Below are positions 7,918 through 17,452 of a stretch of 64,000 nucleotides of DNA, in pieces. Positions within the stretch are counted from its first letter, which is position 1, and the number at the start of each line of letters is the position of its first letter. Source of the stretch: Clostridiales bacterium (GTDB lineage Bacteria; Bacillota; Clostridia; Christensenellales; Pumilibacteraceae); contig JAFLVE010000010.1 of the NCBI GenBank assembly GCA_022511445.1, positions 201,387-265,386 of the forward strand, read 5' to 3'. Position numbers and translations under genes: made by a program. The notes beneath the pieces were generated by a model. The model was not told the DNA's origin and did no database searches. It saw only the letters and a program-made list of their open reading frames with translations.

Positions 7918-8871
7918 TTAGTCTTCCGACGCCTTGAGGTCGAGCCCGAAAGTGCGAAGCTTTGCGATAACCTCGTCGAGCGATTTTCTGCCGAGGTTGC
8001 GTACCTTGAGCATGTCCTCCTCGGTCTTGCGCGTAAGGTCGGCAACGGTATGGATGCCGGCGCGCTTTAAGCAGTTGTAGCTTCTTACCGAAAGGTCCAT
8101 GTCCTCGATGTTCATTTCGAGCACTTTCTGCTGACGGTCCTCCGAGCGCGAAACGAGTATGTCCATACCCGAAATCGTATCGGACAGCGCAACAAAGAGC
8201 TTAACGTGGTCTTCGAGCGCCTTAGCCGCAAGGGACAGAACGTCCTTAGCGGACAGCGAGCCGTCGGTCTTTACGTTTATCGTAAGTTTGTCGAAGTCCA
8301 TGGACTGACCGACGCGGGTCGGGTCTACGGAATACGACGCGAACTTGACGGGGGTGAAAATTGCGTCGATGGGGATATAGCCGATAGGACGGTTGGGGTC
8401 CTTAAGGTTGTCCGCAACGACGTAGCCTCTGCCCTTGCCTACGAACAGCGTCATGTCGAGCTTGGCGCCGGCGTCGAGCGTGCACAGATAAAGGTCGGGG
8501 TTGAGAATATCGATTTCGGGGTCCACGTCGATATCCGCGGCGGTTACTATGCCTGCGGCGCTCTTGGTGAGGTGGAGCTCCTTAACGAGCGTTTTGTCAG
8601 TATAGTTGGCTTTAAGGTTGAGCGACTTGAGGTTAAGAATAATCTCGGTCACGTCCTCCTTAACGCCTTTTATTGTCGAAAACTCATGGTCGACGCCCTC
8701 GATCATAATACCTATGACCGCCGCGCCGGGGAGATTGGAGAGCAACACGCGACGCAGAGCGTTTCCGAGTGTGTGGCCGTAGCCGCGCTCAAGCGGCTCG
8801 ATAACGAATTTTCCGGTGCGGTAGCTGTCCGTCTCTTCCAGAGTAATTTTCGGCATTTCGATTTCCATCAT
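7918..8871 (-). CDS. rpoA: DNA-directed RNA polymerase subunit alpha
   Basis: The alpha dimer is the scaffold for RNA polymerase assembly and its C-terminal domain contacts UP elements and activators. The 317 residues cover the N-terminal dimerisation domain (PLERGYGHTLGNALRRVLLSNLPGAAV), the beta/beta'-contact domain, and the C-terminal domain beginning near residue 245 with the helix-hairpin-helix signature SVRSYNCLKRAGI and LRNLGRKSLDEV-like sequence (VRNLGRKSLDEVIAKL). It lies between rpsD and rplQ as usual. Confidence 0.99.
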   Translation of the reverse strand: MMEIEMPKITLEETDSYRTGKFVIEPLERGYGHTLGNALRRVLLSNLPGAAVIGIMIEGVDHEFSTIKGVKEDVTEIILNLKSLNLKANYTDKTLVKELHLTKSAAGIVTAADIDVDPEIDILNPDLYLCTLDAGAKLDMTLFVGKGRGYVVADNLKDPNRPIGYIPIDAIFTPVKFASYSVDPTRVGQSMDFDKLTINVKTDGSLSAKDVLSLAAKALEDHVKLFVALSDTISGMDILVSRSEDRQQKVLEMNIEDMDLSVRSYNCLKRAGIHTVADLTRKTEEDMLKVRNLGRKSLDEVIAKLRTFGLDLKASED

Positions 8872-8888
8872 AGGGCGTAATCTCCTTA

Positions 8889-9509
8889 TTATTTAGAGTA
8901 CAACTCAACGATGAGCTGTTCGTTGATATTAAGATCGATATCTTCGCGCTTGGGATTGTCGACAATCTTTCCGACAAATGTTTCGGTGTCGAACGTGAGC
9001 CACTTGGGCATAACTATCTTCGCGCCGCGAAGCTCCTTAAAGAGCGCGTTGTCACGGCTCGTTTCCCTAACGGAAATCTCGTCGCCGAGCTTGACCTCGT
9101 ACGAGGGAATGTCGACGCGCTTGCCGTTTACGAGAATGTGACCGTGGTTGACAATCTGGCGCGACATCTTTCTCGAAGCGCCGATGCCCATGCGGTAAAC
9201 TACGTTGTCGAGACGCTTTTCGAGCATGGCGAGCATGTTCTCGCCGGTAACGCCCTTGCTTGCTTCCGCGCGCTCGTAGTAGTGATGGAACTGCTTTTCG
9301 AGCACGCCGTAAGCGCGCTTAACCTTTTGCTTTTCGCGGAGCTGGGTGTTGTACTCGCTGTTTTTACGGCGCATGTTGGCGTGCGGTCCCGGAGGAACGG
9401 GGCGGCGCTCCATAGCGCACTTTTTGGATGTGCAGCGCTCGCCCTTAAGGAACAGCTTTTGTCCTTCCCTGCGGCACTGCCTGCAATCTGCACAAATATT
9501 TCTTGCCAT
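8889..9509 (-). CDS. rpsD: 30S ribosomal protein S4, zinc-binding form
   Basis: S4 is a primary 16S rRNA-binding and assembly protein. The 206 residues include the S4 RNA-binding domain (LEKRLDNVVYRMGIGASRKMSRQIV). The N-terminus has the cysteine-containing zinc form (CADCRQC with a further ERCTSKKC), which differs from the zinc-free Bacillus-type S4. In alpha operons S4 can be a translational repressor, but I see no obvious target structure here. Confidence 0.98.
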   Translation of the reverse strand: MARNICADCRQCRREGQKLFLKGERCTSKKCAMERRPVPPGPHANMRRKNSEYNTQLREKQKVKRAYGVLEKQFHHYYERAEASKGVTGENMLAMLEKRLDNVVYRMGIGASRKMSRQIVNHGHILVNGKRVDIPSYEVKLGDEISVRETSRDNALFKELRGAKIVMPKWLTFDTETFVGKIVDNPKREDIDLNINEQLIVELYSK

Positions 9510-9528
9510 TGTCCTTGACCTCTCTTAA

Positions 9529-9918
9529 TTATACACGACGACGTTTGGGAGGGCGGCAACCGTTATGCGGGATAGGCGACACGTCGCTTATCTCCGTTAC
9601 CTGAAGCCCCACTACTTCCATAGCGCGGATAGCGGATTCTCTGCCGGAGCCGGGGCCCTTGACAAATACCTTTACCGAGCGCAGACCGTGGTCCATTGCG
9701 CGGCGAGCCGCTTCCTCCGCCGCCATTTGTGCGGCGTACGGCGTGGATTTTCTCGAGCCGCGGAATTTGAGTGCGCCCGCCGAGCACGCCGCAATGGCGT
9801 TGCCCTGCTCGTCCGTCACGGTAACAATCGTGTTGTTGAACGAGGCGTGGATATGAACGCAGCCCTTGTCGATATTTTTGGTAATCTTCTTTCTCGAAGA
9901 ACTTTTCTTGACAGCCAT
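9529..9918 (-). CDS. rpsK: 30S ribosomal protein S11
   Basis: Platform protein near the 3' end of 16S rRNA and the Shine-Dalgarno helix. The 129 residues have the expected [27 protein letters not shown]-like ([17 protein letters not shown]) and [19 protein letters not shown]-terminus. It starts two bases before the rpsM stop is reached, so the pair is tightly coupled. Confidence 0.99.
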   Translation of the reverse strand: MAVKKSSSRKKITKNIDKGCVHIHASFNNTIVTVTDEQGNAIAACSAGALKFRGSRKSTPYAAQMAAEEAARRAMDHGLRSVKVFVKGPGSGRESAIRAMEVVGLQVTEISDVSPIPHNGCRPPKRRRV

Positions 9919-9920
9919 TA

Positions 9921-10298
9921 TTACCTCTTCTCCTTCTTCTTACGCGACACGGTGCGCTTCGGACCCTTGCGGGTGCGAGCGTTCTGCTTAGTGTTCTGTC
10001 CGCGAACGGGCAGATTTTTACGGTGTCTTACGCCGCGGTAGCAGCCGATGTCCTTAAGACGCTTGATGTTGAGCTCGACCTCGCGATGAAGATCGCCTTC
10101 CACCTTGATGTTTTTGTCGATATAGGTACGAAGAGCGTTCTCCTGTTCGGCAGTGAGGTCTTTTACGCGAATGTCGGGGTTTACGCCCGTCGCTTTCAGA
10201 ATTTTATCCGCCGTGGGACGACCGATGCCGAAAATGTAAGTAAGGGCAATCTCGATTCGTTTTTCCTTGGGCAGATCGATACCTGCAATTCTTGCCAC
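9921..10298 (-). CDS. rpsM: 30S ribosomal protein S13
   Basis: S13 forms inter-subunit bridges and touches the P-site tRNA. The 125 residues start [21 protein letters not shown] and end in the basic tail typical of the family ([17 protein letters not shown] region). It is separated from rpsK by two bases. The 130 bases upstream to rpmJ contain no gene. Confidence 0.99.
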   Translation of the reverse strand: MARIAGIDLPKEKRIEIALTYIFGIGRPTADKILKATGVNPDIRVKDLTAEQENALRTYIDKNIKVEGDLHREVELNIKRLKDIGCYRGVRHRKNLPVRGQNTKQNARTRKGPKRTVSRKKKEKR

Positions 10299-10427
10299 TT
10301 TTTTGACTCCTTAAATGATTTTTGTTGTTGGGTTTAGAGTTTATTTTCTCGCCGCGGCTAAGGCGTGTGGAATGTCGCGCCTATACCCGCTGCGTTATTT
10401 TTAACCTTGTTGCCCGGTACGAACAAA

Positions 10428-10544
10428 TTAACCCTGTCTCTGCTTGTGGTTGGGGTTCTTGCTGCAAATGACCATTACCTTGCCGTGACGGCGGATGACC
10501 TTGCATTTGTCGCACATGGGTTTTACCGAAGATCTGACTTTCAT
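10428..10544 (-). CDS. rpmJ: 50S ribosomal protein L36, zinc-binding form (missed by ORF track)
   Basis: Too short for the track but unambiguous. The minus strand from the ATG at 10542-10544 encodes 38 residues, [19 protein letters not shown] onward, ending [10 protein letters not shown]. The four zinc ligands (CDKC, C27 and H33) are present, so this is the C+ form. An AGGAG ribosome binding site precedes it. It sits between infA and rpsM, the standard Firmicutes position. Confidence 0.97.
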   Translation of the reverse strand: MKVRSSVKPMCDKCKVIRRHGKVMVICSKNPNHKQRQG

Positions 10545-10597
10545 GATTGTACTCCTTAATTTAAGGTTGTTGTTGTTTGGGTTTTTCGGAACGGGAG

Positions 10598-10819
10598 CTA
10601 ATTTTTGCTCCTGAATGTAATTATGCCTTTAGTAATGTCGTACGGCGATATTGCTACCTTGACGCGGTCTCCGAGCAATACTTTTATATAGTTGACTCGC
10701 ATTTTGCCCGCTATCGTGCAAAGCACTATCGCCCCGTTATCGAGCTTGACCTTGAACTTGGTGCCCGGAAGGCATTCTTCCACAACGCCTTCGGTTTCGA
10801 TATTGTCACTTCTCGGCAT
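10598..10819 (-). CDS. infA: Translation initiation factor IF-1
   Basis: IF-1 is a single OB-fold protein that occupies the ribosomal A site during initiation. The 73 residues include the signature [17 protein letters not shown] and [18 protein letters not shown]. It overlaps the end of the upstream KOW-domain gene by 14 bases, which implies translational coupling. Confidence 0.98.
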   Translation of the reverse strand: MPRSDNIETEGVVEECLPGTKFKVKLDNGAIVLCTIAGKMRVNYIKVLLGDRVKVAISPYDITKGIITFRSKN

Positions 10820-11075
10820 ACATCCTCCTTTCCGAAATGAATTTTTTAATGCGCTTTCTCAGCGCAGCGTTTGTCGGGTGTTCCTCGCCGCTTTCCGCGA
10901 CAACCCGTAAATGCTTTTTTCGTTTGAGCTTCGGCTTTTCCACCGTGCGGCCCTTGCCGTCCGCAATCAGTACGAAGTCCGCGCTCATTTCTGCGATAAC
11001 GACAAAATATTTGCCCTCGTCGTGACCCGATAGGGATACGACCATATCGCCGATTTTAGGCTCGCTGTGGTGCAT
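10806..11075 (-). CDS. KOW-domain RNA-binding protein
   Basis: An 89-residue basic protein with an N-terminal KOW fold ([21 protein letters not shown]) resembling the start of L14e/L24-type proteins, followed by a Lys/Arg-rich C-terminal half ([13 protein letters not shown] and [14 protein letters not shown]). Small KOW genes between map and infA are a known feature of clostridial spc-alpha clusters; their role is not established, and a ribosome-associated function is inferred from context. It overlaps infA by 14 bases and starts nine bases after map. Confidence 0.85.
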   Translation of the reverse strand: MHHSEPKIGDMVVSLSGHDEGKYFVVIAEMSADFVLIADGKGRTVEKPKLKRKKHLRVVAESGEEHPTNAALRKRIKKFISERRMYAEK

Positions 11076-11084
11076 GTTACCACC

Positions 11085-11825
11085 TCACAATGTGAGTATC
11101 TCGGGTTCGCCGTCCGTTACGATAATCGTGTTTTCGTAATGCGCGGCGTTGCTCCCGTCGGCGGTTTTTACCGTCCACTTGTCGCGGTCGATATACACCT
11201 TCCAGGTGCCGCGCGTTATCATCGGCTCAACCGCTATGCACAGCCCGTTCTTTAATTCGGGACCTGTTCCGCGCCTGCCGAAGTTGGGAACGTCGGGCGG
11301 CTCGTGCATGTTGTGACCTATGCCGTGCCCGGTCAGCGCCCTTACTACGCCGTAACCGTGAATCGTGCAATACATCTCGACGGCGCTTGAAATGTCGCCG
11401 ATCCTATTGCCCGCTTTTGCGTACTCCATTGCCGCAAAAAACGATTTTTCCGCGGCGTCTATAAGCTTTAAATCCGCCTCGGCGCACTTGCCGACGGCAA
11501 ACGTCCTTGCGGCGTCGCCCTGATATCCTTTTAAAAGTGCGGTTATGTCTACAGACACTATGTCGCCCTCTTTTACGAGTGTCAGCGACGGTATGCCGTG
11601 AACAACGACGTCGTTCACGGAAATACAGCTTGCATTGGGATAGCCCTGAAACCCTTTCGACGACGGGGTTGCGCCCATCTTCCGTATCGTCTCTTCGACG
11701 ACCGAATCTATCTCGAGGGTGGTGACGCCCGGTCTTATAAAGTTCTGCGCCGCGTCGAGCGCCTCCTTGACGACACGGCTTGCATTACGCATGCCAACCC
11801 TGTCGGCTTCGGTTTTGACTATCAT
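11085..11825 (-). CDS. map: Methionine aminopeptidase, type I
   Basis: It removes the initiator methionine from nascent proteins using a dinuclear metal centre. The 246 residues have the pita-bread fold ligands: SVDITALLKGYQGDAARTF (two Asp), TGHGIGHNMHEPP (His and substrate-binding His), an EPM Glu in CIAVEPMITRGT, and HYENTIIVTDGEPEIL at the end with the last Glu. The ATG overlaps the adk stop codon (ATGA). Confidence 0.98.
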   Translation of the reverse strand: MIVKTEADRVGMRNASRVVKEALDAAQNFIRPGVTTLEIDSVVEETIRKMGATPSSKGFQGYPNASCISVNDVVVHGIPSLTLVKEGDIVSVDITALLKGYQGDAARTFAVGKCAEADLKLIDAAEKSFFAAMEYAKAGNRIGDISSAVEMYCTIHGYGVVRALTGHGIGHNMHEPPDVPNFGRRGTGPELKNGLCIAVEPMITRGTWKVYIDRDKWTVKTADGSNAAHYENTIIVTDGEPEILTL

Positions 11826-12439
11826 TTAAGAACTGCCTCTATCTCGGCGTACACCTCGTCGATCGACTTCATTCCGTCAACCGTTTTAAGCACGCCTTGC
11901 TTTTTGTAGTAGTCGATGAGCGGAGCCGTTTTCTCTGCATACACCTTGAGTCTGTCCTCGACTACCTCGCGCTTGTCGTCGTCGCGAATAATGAGCTCCG
12001 CGCCGCACTCCGTGCATTTCCCGTCGGGGACCTTGTCTACGCTCGTCGTAAACCCGCACTTGGGGCAAACCCTGCGGCTTGCCATGCGGTCGGCTATCTT
12101 GTTAATGTCTGTCTCGAGATACAGCGCCACATCGACCTTGACCGACTTAGCGAGCACTTCCGCCTGAGCGAGGTTCCTCGGAAAGCCGTCGAGCAAAAAT
12201 CCGTTCTTGCAATCCTTTTCCGCTATCCTGTTTTCGAGAAGAGCTATCACGAGGTCGTCGGGAACGAACTTGCCTGCGTCCATGTACGACTTGGCTTTCT
12301 TTCCGAGCTCGGTGCCGTCCGCAATGTTCTTGCGAAGCAAATCGCCCGTCGATACGTGCGGAATATTCATATTCTTGCAGATTATCGCCGATTGCGTGCC
12401 CTTGCCCGATCCCGGCGCGCCCATTATAACAATGTTCAT
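11822..12439 (-). CDS. adk: Adenylate kinase, zinc-binding LID form
   Basis: It catalyses ATP + AMP to 2 ADP. The 205 residues show the Walker A loop GAPGSGKGT, the AMP-binding STGDLLR and GFPRNLAQAE motifs, and a four-cysteine LID (CPKCG and CTECG) that binds zinc in many Gram-positives. It is slightly shorter than the usual 215. It lies between secY and map, with an unusual repeat-bearing gap of 231 bases on the secY side. Confidence 0.98.
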   Translation of the reverse strand: MNIVIMGAPGSGKGTQSAIICKNMNIPHVSTGDLLRKNIADGTELGKKAKSYMDAGKFVPDDLVIALLENRIAEKDCKNGFLLDGFPRNLAQAEVLAKSVKVDVALYLETDINKIADRMASRRVCPKCGFTTSVDKVPDGKCTECGAELIIRDDDKREVVEDRLKVYAEKTAPLIDYYKKQGVLKTVDGMKSIDEVYAEIEAVLK

Positions 12440-12454
12440 TTTTTCTCCTTTTCC

Positions 12455-12622
12455 CCTACTTCTTTTGGAAAAGAAGTAGGCAAGAAAACCTTAATGGATG
12501 AGCTTGCGCTGTTTGTTGTTGTCTTGCTTTTGTTAAGCTTCCCTCGCCTATCCGTCAAAGAAGTAGGCAAGAAAACTTTGGTTGGGTGCTTGTGCTGTTT
12601 GTTTTTTTTCTTTTGCTTGCCA
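12455..12622. repeat. Palindrome and paired direct repeats between secY and adk
   Basis: 12455-12480 is a perfect 12-base inverted repeat, CCTACTTCTTTT and its complement around a two-base GG loop. The right arm begins a roughly 64-base segment (12469-12532) that recurs imperfectly at 12556-12619; both contain AAGAAGTAGGCAAGAAAAC and end in a T-rich tract. This splits the otherwise tight secY-adk junction and may be a small mobile or decayed element. Confidence 0.75.
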
Positions 12623-12670
12623 CCGAGCCAAACGTAGCGCGCATCACGCGATGTATACGCACCCGGTTGG

Positions 12671-13993
12671 TTATTTTAAGAAGCCCTTGTACTGTTTCAT
12701 CATAAGCTGGCTTTGCAGCTGCTTGTTAAGCTCGAGTGCGACCGAAACTACGATTAGCATACCTGTTGCCGAAAACGCGTTTACGAGCGTTGCGTCTTGG
12801 AGCACTGCCGCGAAGATAACCGACGGGACGAGCGCTATAAACGCAAGGAATATCGCACCGAAAAGCGTAAGACGCTTGCTTATTCTGCTTAAATACTCGG
12901 TGGTCGGCTTGCCGGGGCGAACGCTCTTTATAACGCCGCCGTACTGCTGAATGTTTCTCGAAATGTCCTCGGGATTAAACTCAATCTGCGCGTAGAAGTA
13001 CGAGAAGAAGAGAATTAAGAGAGCGACGAGAACGGAGTATATCGGCGTACCTGCGCCAAGCCACTTGTTCCACCACTGGGAGAAGTCGGACGCGTTGTTT
13101 ATCATCTGCGCTATCATTTGCGGGAAGGTGATAAGCGCCGTAGCGAAGATTATCGGGAGAACGCCGCTTGCATTAAGCTTGACGGGGATATACGTGCTTT
13201 GACCGCCGTACATCTTTCTGCCCTTTATCTGCTTGGCGTACTGGACCTGGACTCTTCTTTCCGCGGTATCGACAAACACGATAAGCATGAATATCGCGAT
13301 AACGAGGAGGAGGAAGCCGACAAGCTCCCAAGGCGCCGTCTCGCTGCCGCCGAACCATTCCTGGAACTTGGCGATAATGGCAAGACCCGCGGACGAGATA
13401 ATACCTACGAATATGAGAAGGCTTATACCGTTGCCGATGCCGTAGTCGGTGATGCGCTCGCCCAACCACATGGTGAGCATTGCGCCCGTCACCATAAGCA
13501 CCGCGATAAAGAAGCCGATTGCGCCGTCGTTGGTGAGCGGTCCGAACACGTCGGTGTAGAACGCGCCCGCACGGTAGAACGAGACGGAAATTGCTATCGA
13601 CTGTGCAATCGCAAGCACCAAGGTGATAATACGGGTTATAAGGGTTATTTTCTTTTTACCCTCGTCGCCCTGCTTGGAATATTCCTGAAGCTTGGGGATA
13701 GCGACGGTTAGAAGCTGGAGTATAATGGAAGCGTTAATGTACGGCGTAACGCCTATCGCAAACAGCGCGCCGTTTTTAAGTGCGTTACCGGTAACGCCGC
13801 TGAGCAGTCCCAACAGACCGTTTTCCGAGAACACGCCGCCCTCCGAGGTAAACGCGGCGTCGAGCGCGCCGAAGTTCAGTCCCGGAATGGGTATCCAGCA
13901 ACCAAGCCTATAAATAAAGAGGAGTCCGATCGTGATTAGTATCTTGGTACGGACCTCTTTATTCTTAAATGCGTTTTTAAGAGTCTCAAACAT
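12671..13993 (-). CDS. secY: Preprotein translocase subunit SecY
   Basis: SecY is the ten-helix channel of the Sec translocon in the plasma membrane. The 440 residues begin [19 protein letters not shown], with the first helix at about 17-35 ([19 protein letters not shown]). Further hallmarks are [23 protein letters not shown]-type plug region, [22 protein letters not shown], and [23 protein letters not shown] in the loop before helix 9. It overlaps rplO by eight bases. Confidence 0.98.
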   Translation of the reverse strand: MFETLKNAFKNKEVRTKILITIGLLFIYRLGCWIPIPGLNFGALDAAFTSEGGVFSENGLLGLLSGVTGNALKNGALFAIGVTPYINASIILQLLTVAIPKLQEYSKQGDEGKKKITLITRIITLVLAIAQSIAISVSFYRAGAFYTDVFGPLTNDGAIGFFIAVLMVTGAMLTMWLGERITDYGIGNGISLLIFVGIISSAGLAIIAKFQEWFGGSETAPWELVGFLLLVIAIFMLIVFVDTAERRVQVQYAKQIKGRKMYGGQSTYIPVKLNASGVLPIIFATALITFPQMIAQMINNASDFSQWWNKWLGAGTPIYSVLVALLILFFSYFYAQIEFNPEDISRNIQQYGGVIKSVRPGKPTTEYLSRISKRLTLFGAIFLAFIALVPSVIFAAVLQDATLVNAFSATGMLIVVSVALELNKQLQSQLMMKQYKGFLK

Positions 13994-14438
13994 TGGCGTC
14001 GGCCTCTGCCTTTCCGCCCGCCTTTTCGATCTTTTCCTTGGCGGATTCGGTGTACTTAGCCGCTTTTACGGTAAGCTTTTTGGTGAGTTCGCCGTCGCCC
14101 AAAATCTTGAGGCCGTACGGCTCAACCTTTTTGACTACGCCCGCTTCGACCAAGAGCTTAAGGTCGACTACGGTGCCGTCGTCAAATACGTTAAGGTCGG
14201 ACACGTTGATAACCGTGAATACCTTTTTGAACTTGTTGTTAAAGCCGCGTTTGGGGAGCCTGCGCATAAGCGTAATCTGGCCGCCTTCAAAGCCCGGTCT
14301 TACACCGCCGCCGCTTCGTGCCCACTGACCTTTATGTCCTTTGCCGGATGTCTTGCCAAGCCCCGAGCCAATGCCGCGGCCAAGCCTTTTTGCCTTTGTG
14401 CGCGCGCCGTCGGCGGGCATAAGAGCATGCATCTTCAT
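13986..14438 (-). CDS. rplO: 50S ribosomal protein L15
   Basis: Late-assembly 23S rRNA-binding protein. The 150 residues have the basic glycine-rich start [22 protein letters not shown] and the core [17 protein letters not shown]. The C-terminus ends in a short acidic-Ala/Lys extension ([16 protein letters not shown]). It overlaps the secY start, as in other spc operons. Confidence 0.99.
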   Translation of the reverse strand: MKMHALMPADGARTKAKRLGRGIGSGLGKTSGKGHKGQWARSGGGVRPGFEGGQITLMRRLPKRGFNNKFKKVFTVINVSDLNVFDDGTVVDLKLLVEAGVVKKVEPYGLKILGDGELTKKLTVKAAKYTESAKEKIEKAGGKAEADANV

Positions 14439-14487
14439 AAACTAAATCCTCCTGTTTTTTCGTCTCCGCAGTGTGCGGAAAACGGAG

Positions 14488-14694
14488 TTACGCTTCTTCT
14501 ACGGTGACCAAATGCTTAACCGTAAAAACCATACCGCGCGTTGCCGGATTGTCGGGAAGCGTTACCGTCTGACGAATCTTTTTGAGCCCGAGCGCCTCTA
14601 CGGTGCGCTGCTGTTTAACAAGCCTGCCCGCCGTGCTCTTTACGAGCGTTATGCGGAGCATCTTCTGCTCTTCCTTTTTTTCTTTCTTAGCCAT
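14488..14694 (-). CDS. rpmD: 50S ribosomal protein L30
   Basis: A 68-residue protein with the L30 core [40 protein letters not shown] and the C-terminal [10 protein letters not shown] Lys/Glu-rich leader of about nine residues precedes the core. It lies 12 bases after rpsE. Confidence 0.97.
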   Translation of the reverse strand: MAKKEKKEEQKMLRITLVKSTAGRLVKQQRTVEALGLKKIRQTVTLPDNPATRGMVFTVKHLVTVEEA

Positions 14695-14706
14695 GTGTCA
14701 CCTCGA

Positions 14707-15231
14707 TTAGCCGAGTATTTCCTCGACGGTCTTGCCGCGGAGTGCGGCGACCTGGTCGAGCGTGCGGAGGCTGGTAAGCGCGTTCATCGTCGCCTTTACG
14801 ACGTTGATCGGGTTACGGGAGCCGTAGCACTTGGTTGTGATGTTGTTAATTCCGCAGAGCTCGAGCACCGCACGAACGCTACCGCCGGCTATAACGCCTC
14901 GACCTTCGGGTGCGGGACGGAGAAGAACGGAGCTGCAGGAATACTTGCCGAGCGCCTCGTGCGGAATGGAAGTTCCGTTAAGCGAGATGACCTGCATATT
15001 GCGGCGCGCCGCCTGCTCTGCCTTTTTGATAGCCTCGGGAACCTCGGTGGCCTTGCCCATGCCGATACCGACCTTGCCCTTGCCGTCACCCGCAACGACG
15101 AGTGCGGCGAAGCTGCTGTTTCTGCCGCCCTTAACGACCTTGCAGACGCGGCGCGTAGTAACGAGCTTGGTCTTGATTCCGTCGTCGACGGTGTCTTTTT
15201 CTCTTTTCTTTTTGAAGTCTTCGCGTGCCAT
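14707..15231 (-). CDS. rpsE: 30S ribosomal protein S5
   Basis: S5 acts in decoding accuracy at the mRNA entry channel. The 174 residues carry the double-stranded-RNA-binding N-domain (RRVCKVVKGGRNSSFAALVV, GKVGIGMGKATEVPEAI) and the C-terminal domain (LLRPAPEGRGVIAGGSVRAVLE). A Lys/Arg/Glu-rich leader opens the protein. Ten bases separate it from rplR. Confidence 0.99.
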   Translation of the reverse strand: MAREDFKKKREKDTVDDGIKTKLVTTRRVCKVVKGGRNSSFAALVVAGDGKGKVGIGMGKATEVPEAIKKAEQAARRNMQVISLNGTSIPHEALGKYSCSSVLLRPAPEGRGVIAGGSVRAVLELCGINNITTKCYGSRNPINVVKATMNALTSLRTLDQVAALRGKTVEEILG

Positions 15232-15240
15232 GATCCACCT

Positions 15241-15603
15241 CTAAAATTGGAGTCCCGCAGCTCGTGCCGCGTCGGCGAGGGCCTTAACCCTGCCGGTGTA
15301 AAGGTATCCGCCGCGGTCGAAGACCACTTCCTTTATACCCTTTTTAAGCGCTAACTCTGCGATTTGCTTTCCGACAACCGCCGCCTGTTCCGTCTTTGTC
15401 TTGCCCTTGCCGTCAAAGCCCTTTGCTTTGGTGCCGGCGGAAACGAGGGTGACGCCCTTTACGTCGTCGATTACCTGAACGTAGACGTTGCTCGTGGAGC
15501 GGTAAACCGACAGTCTCGGACGCTCCGCCGTGCCCTTAAGGTAATGACGGAGACGCGCGTGGCGCTTCATACGAATCTTGTTTTTATCAATCTTCTTAAT
15601 CAT
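15241..15603 (-). CDS. rplR: 50S ribosomal protein L18
   Basis: 5S rRNA-binding protein of the central protuberance. The 120 residues include [34 protein letters not shown] and the C-terminal [25 protein letters not shown] (residues quoted in part). It lies between rplF and rpsE with 10-12 base gaps. Confidence 0.99.
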   Translation of the reverse strand: MIKKIDKNKIRMKRHARLRHYLKGTAERPRLSVYRSTSNVYVQVIDDVKGVTLVSAGTKAKGFDGKGKTKTEQAAVVGKQIAELALKKGIKEVVFDRGGYLYTGRVKALADAARAAGLQF

Positions 15604-15614
15604 GTGCTGCTCTC

Positions 15615-16160
15615 CTACTTCTTGCCTGCGGTCTTAGCCTCTTTGCGGAGGACGACCTCGTCGCTGTAATGCAGCCCGTAGCCGTGGTACGGCTCGACGG
15701 GGCGCTTGGACTTGATTTGTGCGGCAACCTGACCGACGAACGCCTTGTTGATTCCGCTGACTACTATCTGGAGCGGATCGGGGCACGTAACGGTGATGCC
15801 TTCGGGCACCGTATATTCTACCGGCTTGCTGTATCCGATGTTCATAACAAGCTTGTTGCCCGTAACAGCGCATTTGTAACCGACGCCGGCGACGATGAGA
15901 GTCTTTTTGAACGGCTCCGTTACGCCCTTTACCATGTCGGCTATAAGCTGACGGTACAGTCCGTGATACGCGCGAGTCTGCTTAAGTTCGTTTTTGCGCT
16001 CGACGTGAACGACGCTTCCGTCAACCTTAACGTCGATATCGGGGCAGACGATTTCCTGTGTGAGCTCGCCGAGCTTGCCTTTAACCGTAACCACGTGGCC
16101 GTCAAAACTGACCGTGACGCCCGCGGGCAGGTCGATTTGTTTTTTTCCTATACGAGACAT
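15615..16160 (-). CDS. rplF: 50S ribosomal protein L6
   Basis: Two-domain 23S rRNA-binding protein near the factor-binding site. The 181 residues begin [19 protein letters not shown] and show the family C-terminal [21 protein letters not shown] with its Lys-rich end. The gene is nine bases after rpsH. Confidence 0.99.
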   Translation of the reverse strand: MSRIGKKQIDLPAGVTVSFDGHVVTVKGKLGELTQEIVCPDIDVKVDGSVVHVERKNELKQTRAYHGLYRQLIADMVKGVTEPFKKTLIVAGVGYKCAVTGNKLVMNIGYSKPVEYTVPEGITVTCPDPLQIVVSGINKAFVGQVAAQIKSKRPVEPYHGYGLHYSDEVVLRKEAKTAGKK

Positions 16161-16169
16161 ACCGCCCTC

Positions 16170-16565
16170 CTACCAAACGTAGGCGAGAACTTCCCCGCCC
16201 ACCTTCAGCTGTCTTGCCTTCTTGTCGGTCATTACACCGCGCGAGGTAGAGATTATTGCAATGCCGTACCCGCCGAGGACCTTGGGAAGATCCTCGCAGC
16301 CGCAGTAAACGCGGAGACCGGGTTTACTGATGCGCTTCAAGCTTGTAATGGCATTCTTGTTGCCGGCATACTTGAGCACGACCTTGATGTTGCTGTGACC
16401 GTTTTCTTCGACAACCTCACCCGAAGTGACGAAGCCTTCCTCGACGAGAATGTCGACAATGGACTTTTTCATCTTGGACGCAGGTATCGATACGGTTTCG
16501 TGACGCGCCGTAACGGCGTTGCGAATTCTTGTGAGCAAATCCGCGATAGGATCTGTTGTAACCAT
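16170..16565 (-). CDS. rpsH: 30S ribosomal protein S8
   Basis: Primary 16S rRNA binder that in some bacteria also represses the spc operon. The 131 residues have the start [15 protein letters not shown] and the C-terminal core [18 protein letters not shown] with [10 protein letters not shown]. It follows rpsN by 14 bases. Confidence 0.99.
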   Translation of the reverse strand: MVTTDPIADLLTRIRNAVTARHETVSIPASKMKKSIVDILVEEGFVTSGEVVEENGHSNIKVVLKYAGNKNAITSLKRISKPGLRVYCGCEDLPKVLGGYGIAIISTSRGVMTDKKARQLKVGGEVLAYVW

Positions 16566-16579
16566 AACTTATACCCTCC

Positions 16580-16765
16580 TTACCAACTCGACTTCTTTAC
16601 GCCGGGGATTTCGCCCTTGTACGCAAGATTGCGGAAGCAAATTCTGCATATACCGTACTTTCTTAATACGGAATGCGGTCTGCCGCAGATACTGCAACGC
16701 GTGTAAGCGCGCGTCGTGTACTTGGGCACCCTTTGCTGTTTGTTTATCATCGCTTTTTTAGCCAT
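16580..16765 (-). CDS. rpsN: 30S ribosomal protein S14, type Z (zinc-binding)
   Basis: A 61-residue S14 of the short, zinc-containing type. [22 protein letters not shown] supplies the four Cys ligands, and it ends [13 protein letters not shown] as expected. It lies between rplE and rpsH. With the cysteine forms of S4 and L36, the cluster appears to use zinc-binding paralogues throughout. Confidence 0.98.
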   Translation of the reverse strand: MAKKAMINKQQRVPKYTTRAYTRCSICGRPHSVLRKYGICRICFRNLAYKGEIPGVKKSSW

Positions 16766-16815
16766 GTTTTTTACTCCTGTTAATCCTTGATTGATGAACG
16801 GACCGCCGAAAGCTG

Positions 16816-17439
16816 TCAGTTCTTGAACGGCATGCCGAGCTTTGTCAAAAGGAGTTTTGCCTCCTCGTCCGTCTCGGCGGTCGTGACGATGTCCACGTCA
16901 AAGCCGCGGATCTTTTCTATAAGCTCGTACGAGATTTCGGGGAATATCGTCTGGTCCTTAATGCCGACGGCGTAGTTGCCTCTGCCGTCGAAGGATTTGC
17001 CCGATATGCCGCGGAAGTCGCGGACGCGCGGGAGAGCTACGGACACGAGCCTGTCGATAAACTCGTAAGCGTTTTCGCCGCGAAGCGTAACCTTAATCGC
17101 TATCGACTGTCCTTCACGAAGCTTAAAGTTACTGACCGACTTTTTCGCTTTTACGAGGATGCTCTTTTGTCCCGCAATGGCTTCAAGCTCCGCTTGAGCG
17201 AGCTGGATGCTCTTGCTGTTGTCTTTAATATCGCCGAGGCGCATGTTGAGAACAACTTTTTCGATCTTGGGGACCTGATTGATGTTCTTGTAGCCGCGCT
17301 CCGCCATGAGCTGGGGCACGATCTCCTCGCGATAACGACGGCGGAGACGGTAACGCTCCGGATTCGTCGATTTGACCGGTCTGCCGCTGGGCGCGGCGGT
17401 CTCGGTCGCCTTTTTGGTTTTGGTCGATTTGTCTGCCAT
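16816..17439 (-). CDS. rplE: 50S ribosomal protein L5, with N-terminal extension
   Basis: L5 binds 5S rRNA and touches the P-site tRNA. The core ([51 protein letters not shown]) is intact. At 207 residues it is about 27 longer than usual because of a Lys/Thr-rich N-terminus ([18 protein letters not shown]). The ATG at 17439 has a good AGGAG site, so the extension is probably translated. Confidence 0.97.
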   Translation of the reverse strand: MADKSTKTKKATETAAPSGRPVKSTNPERYRLRRRYREEIVPQLMAERGYKNINQVPKIEKVVLNMRLGDIKDNSKSIQLAQAELEAIAGQKSILVKAKKSVSNFKLREGQSIAIKVTLRGENAYEFIDRLVSVALPRVRDFRGISGKSFDGRGNYAVGIKDQTIFPEISYELIEKIRGFDVDIVTTAETDEEAKLLLTKLGMPFKN

Positions 17440-17452
17440 TACCGATTACTCC

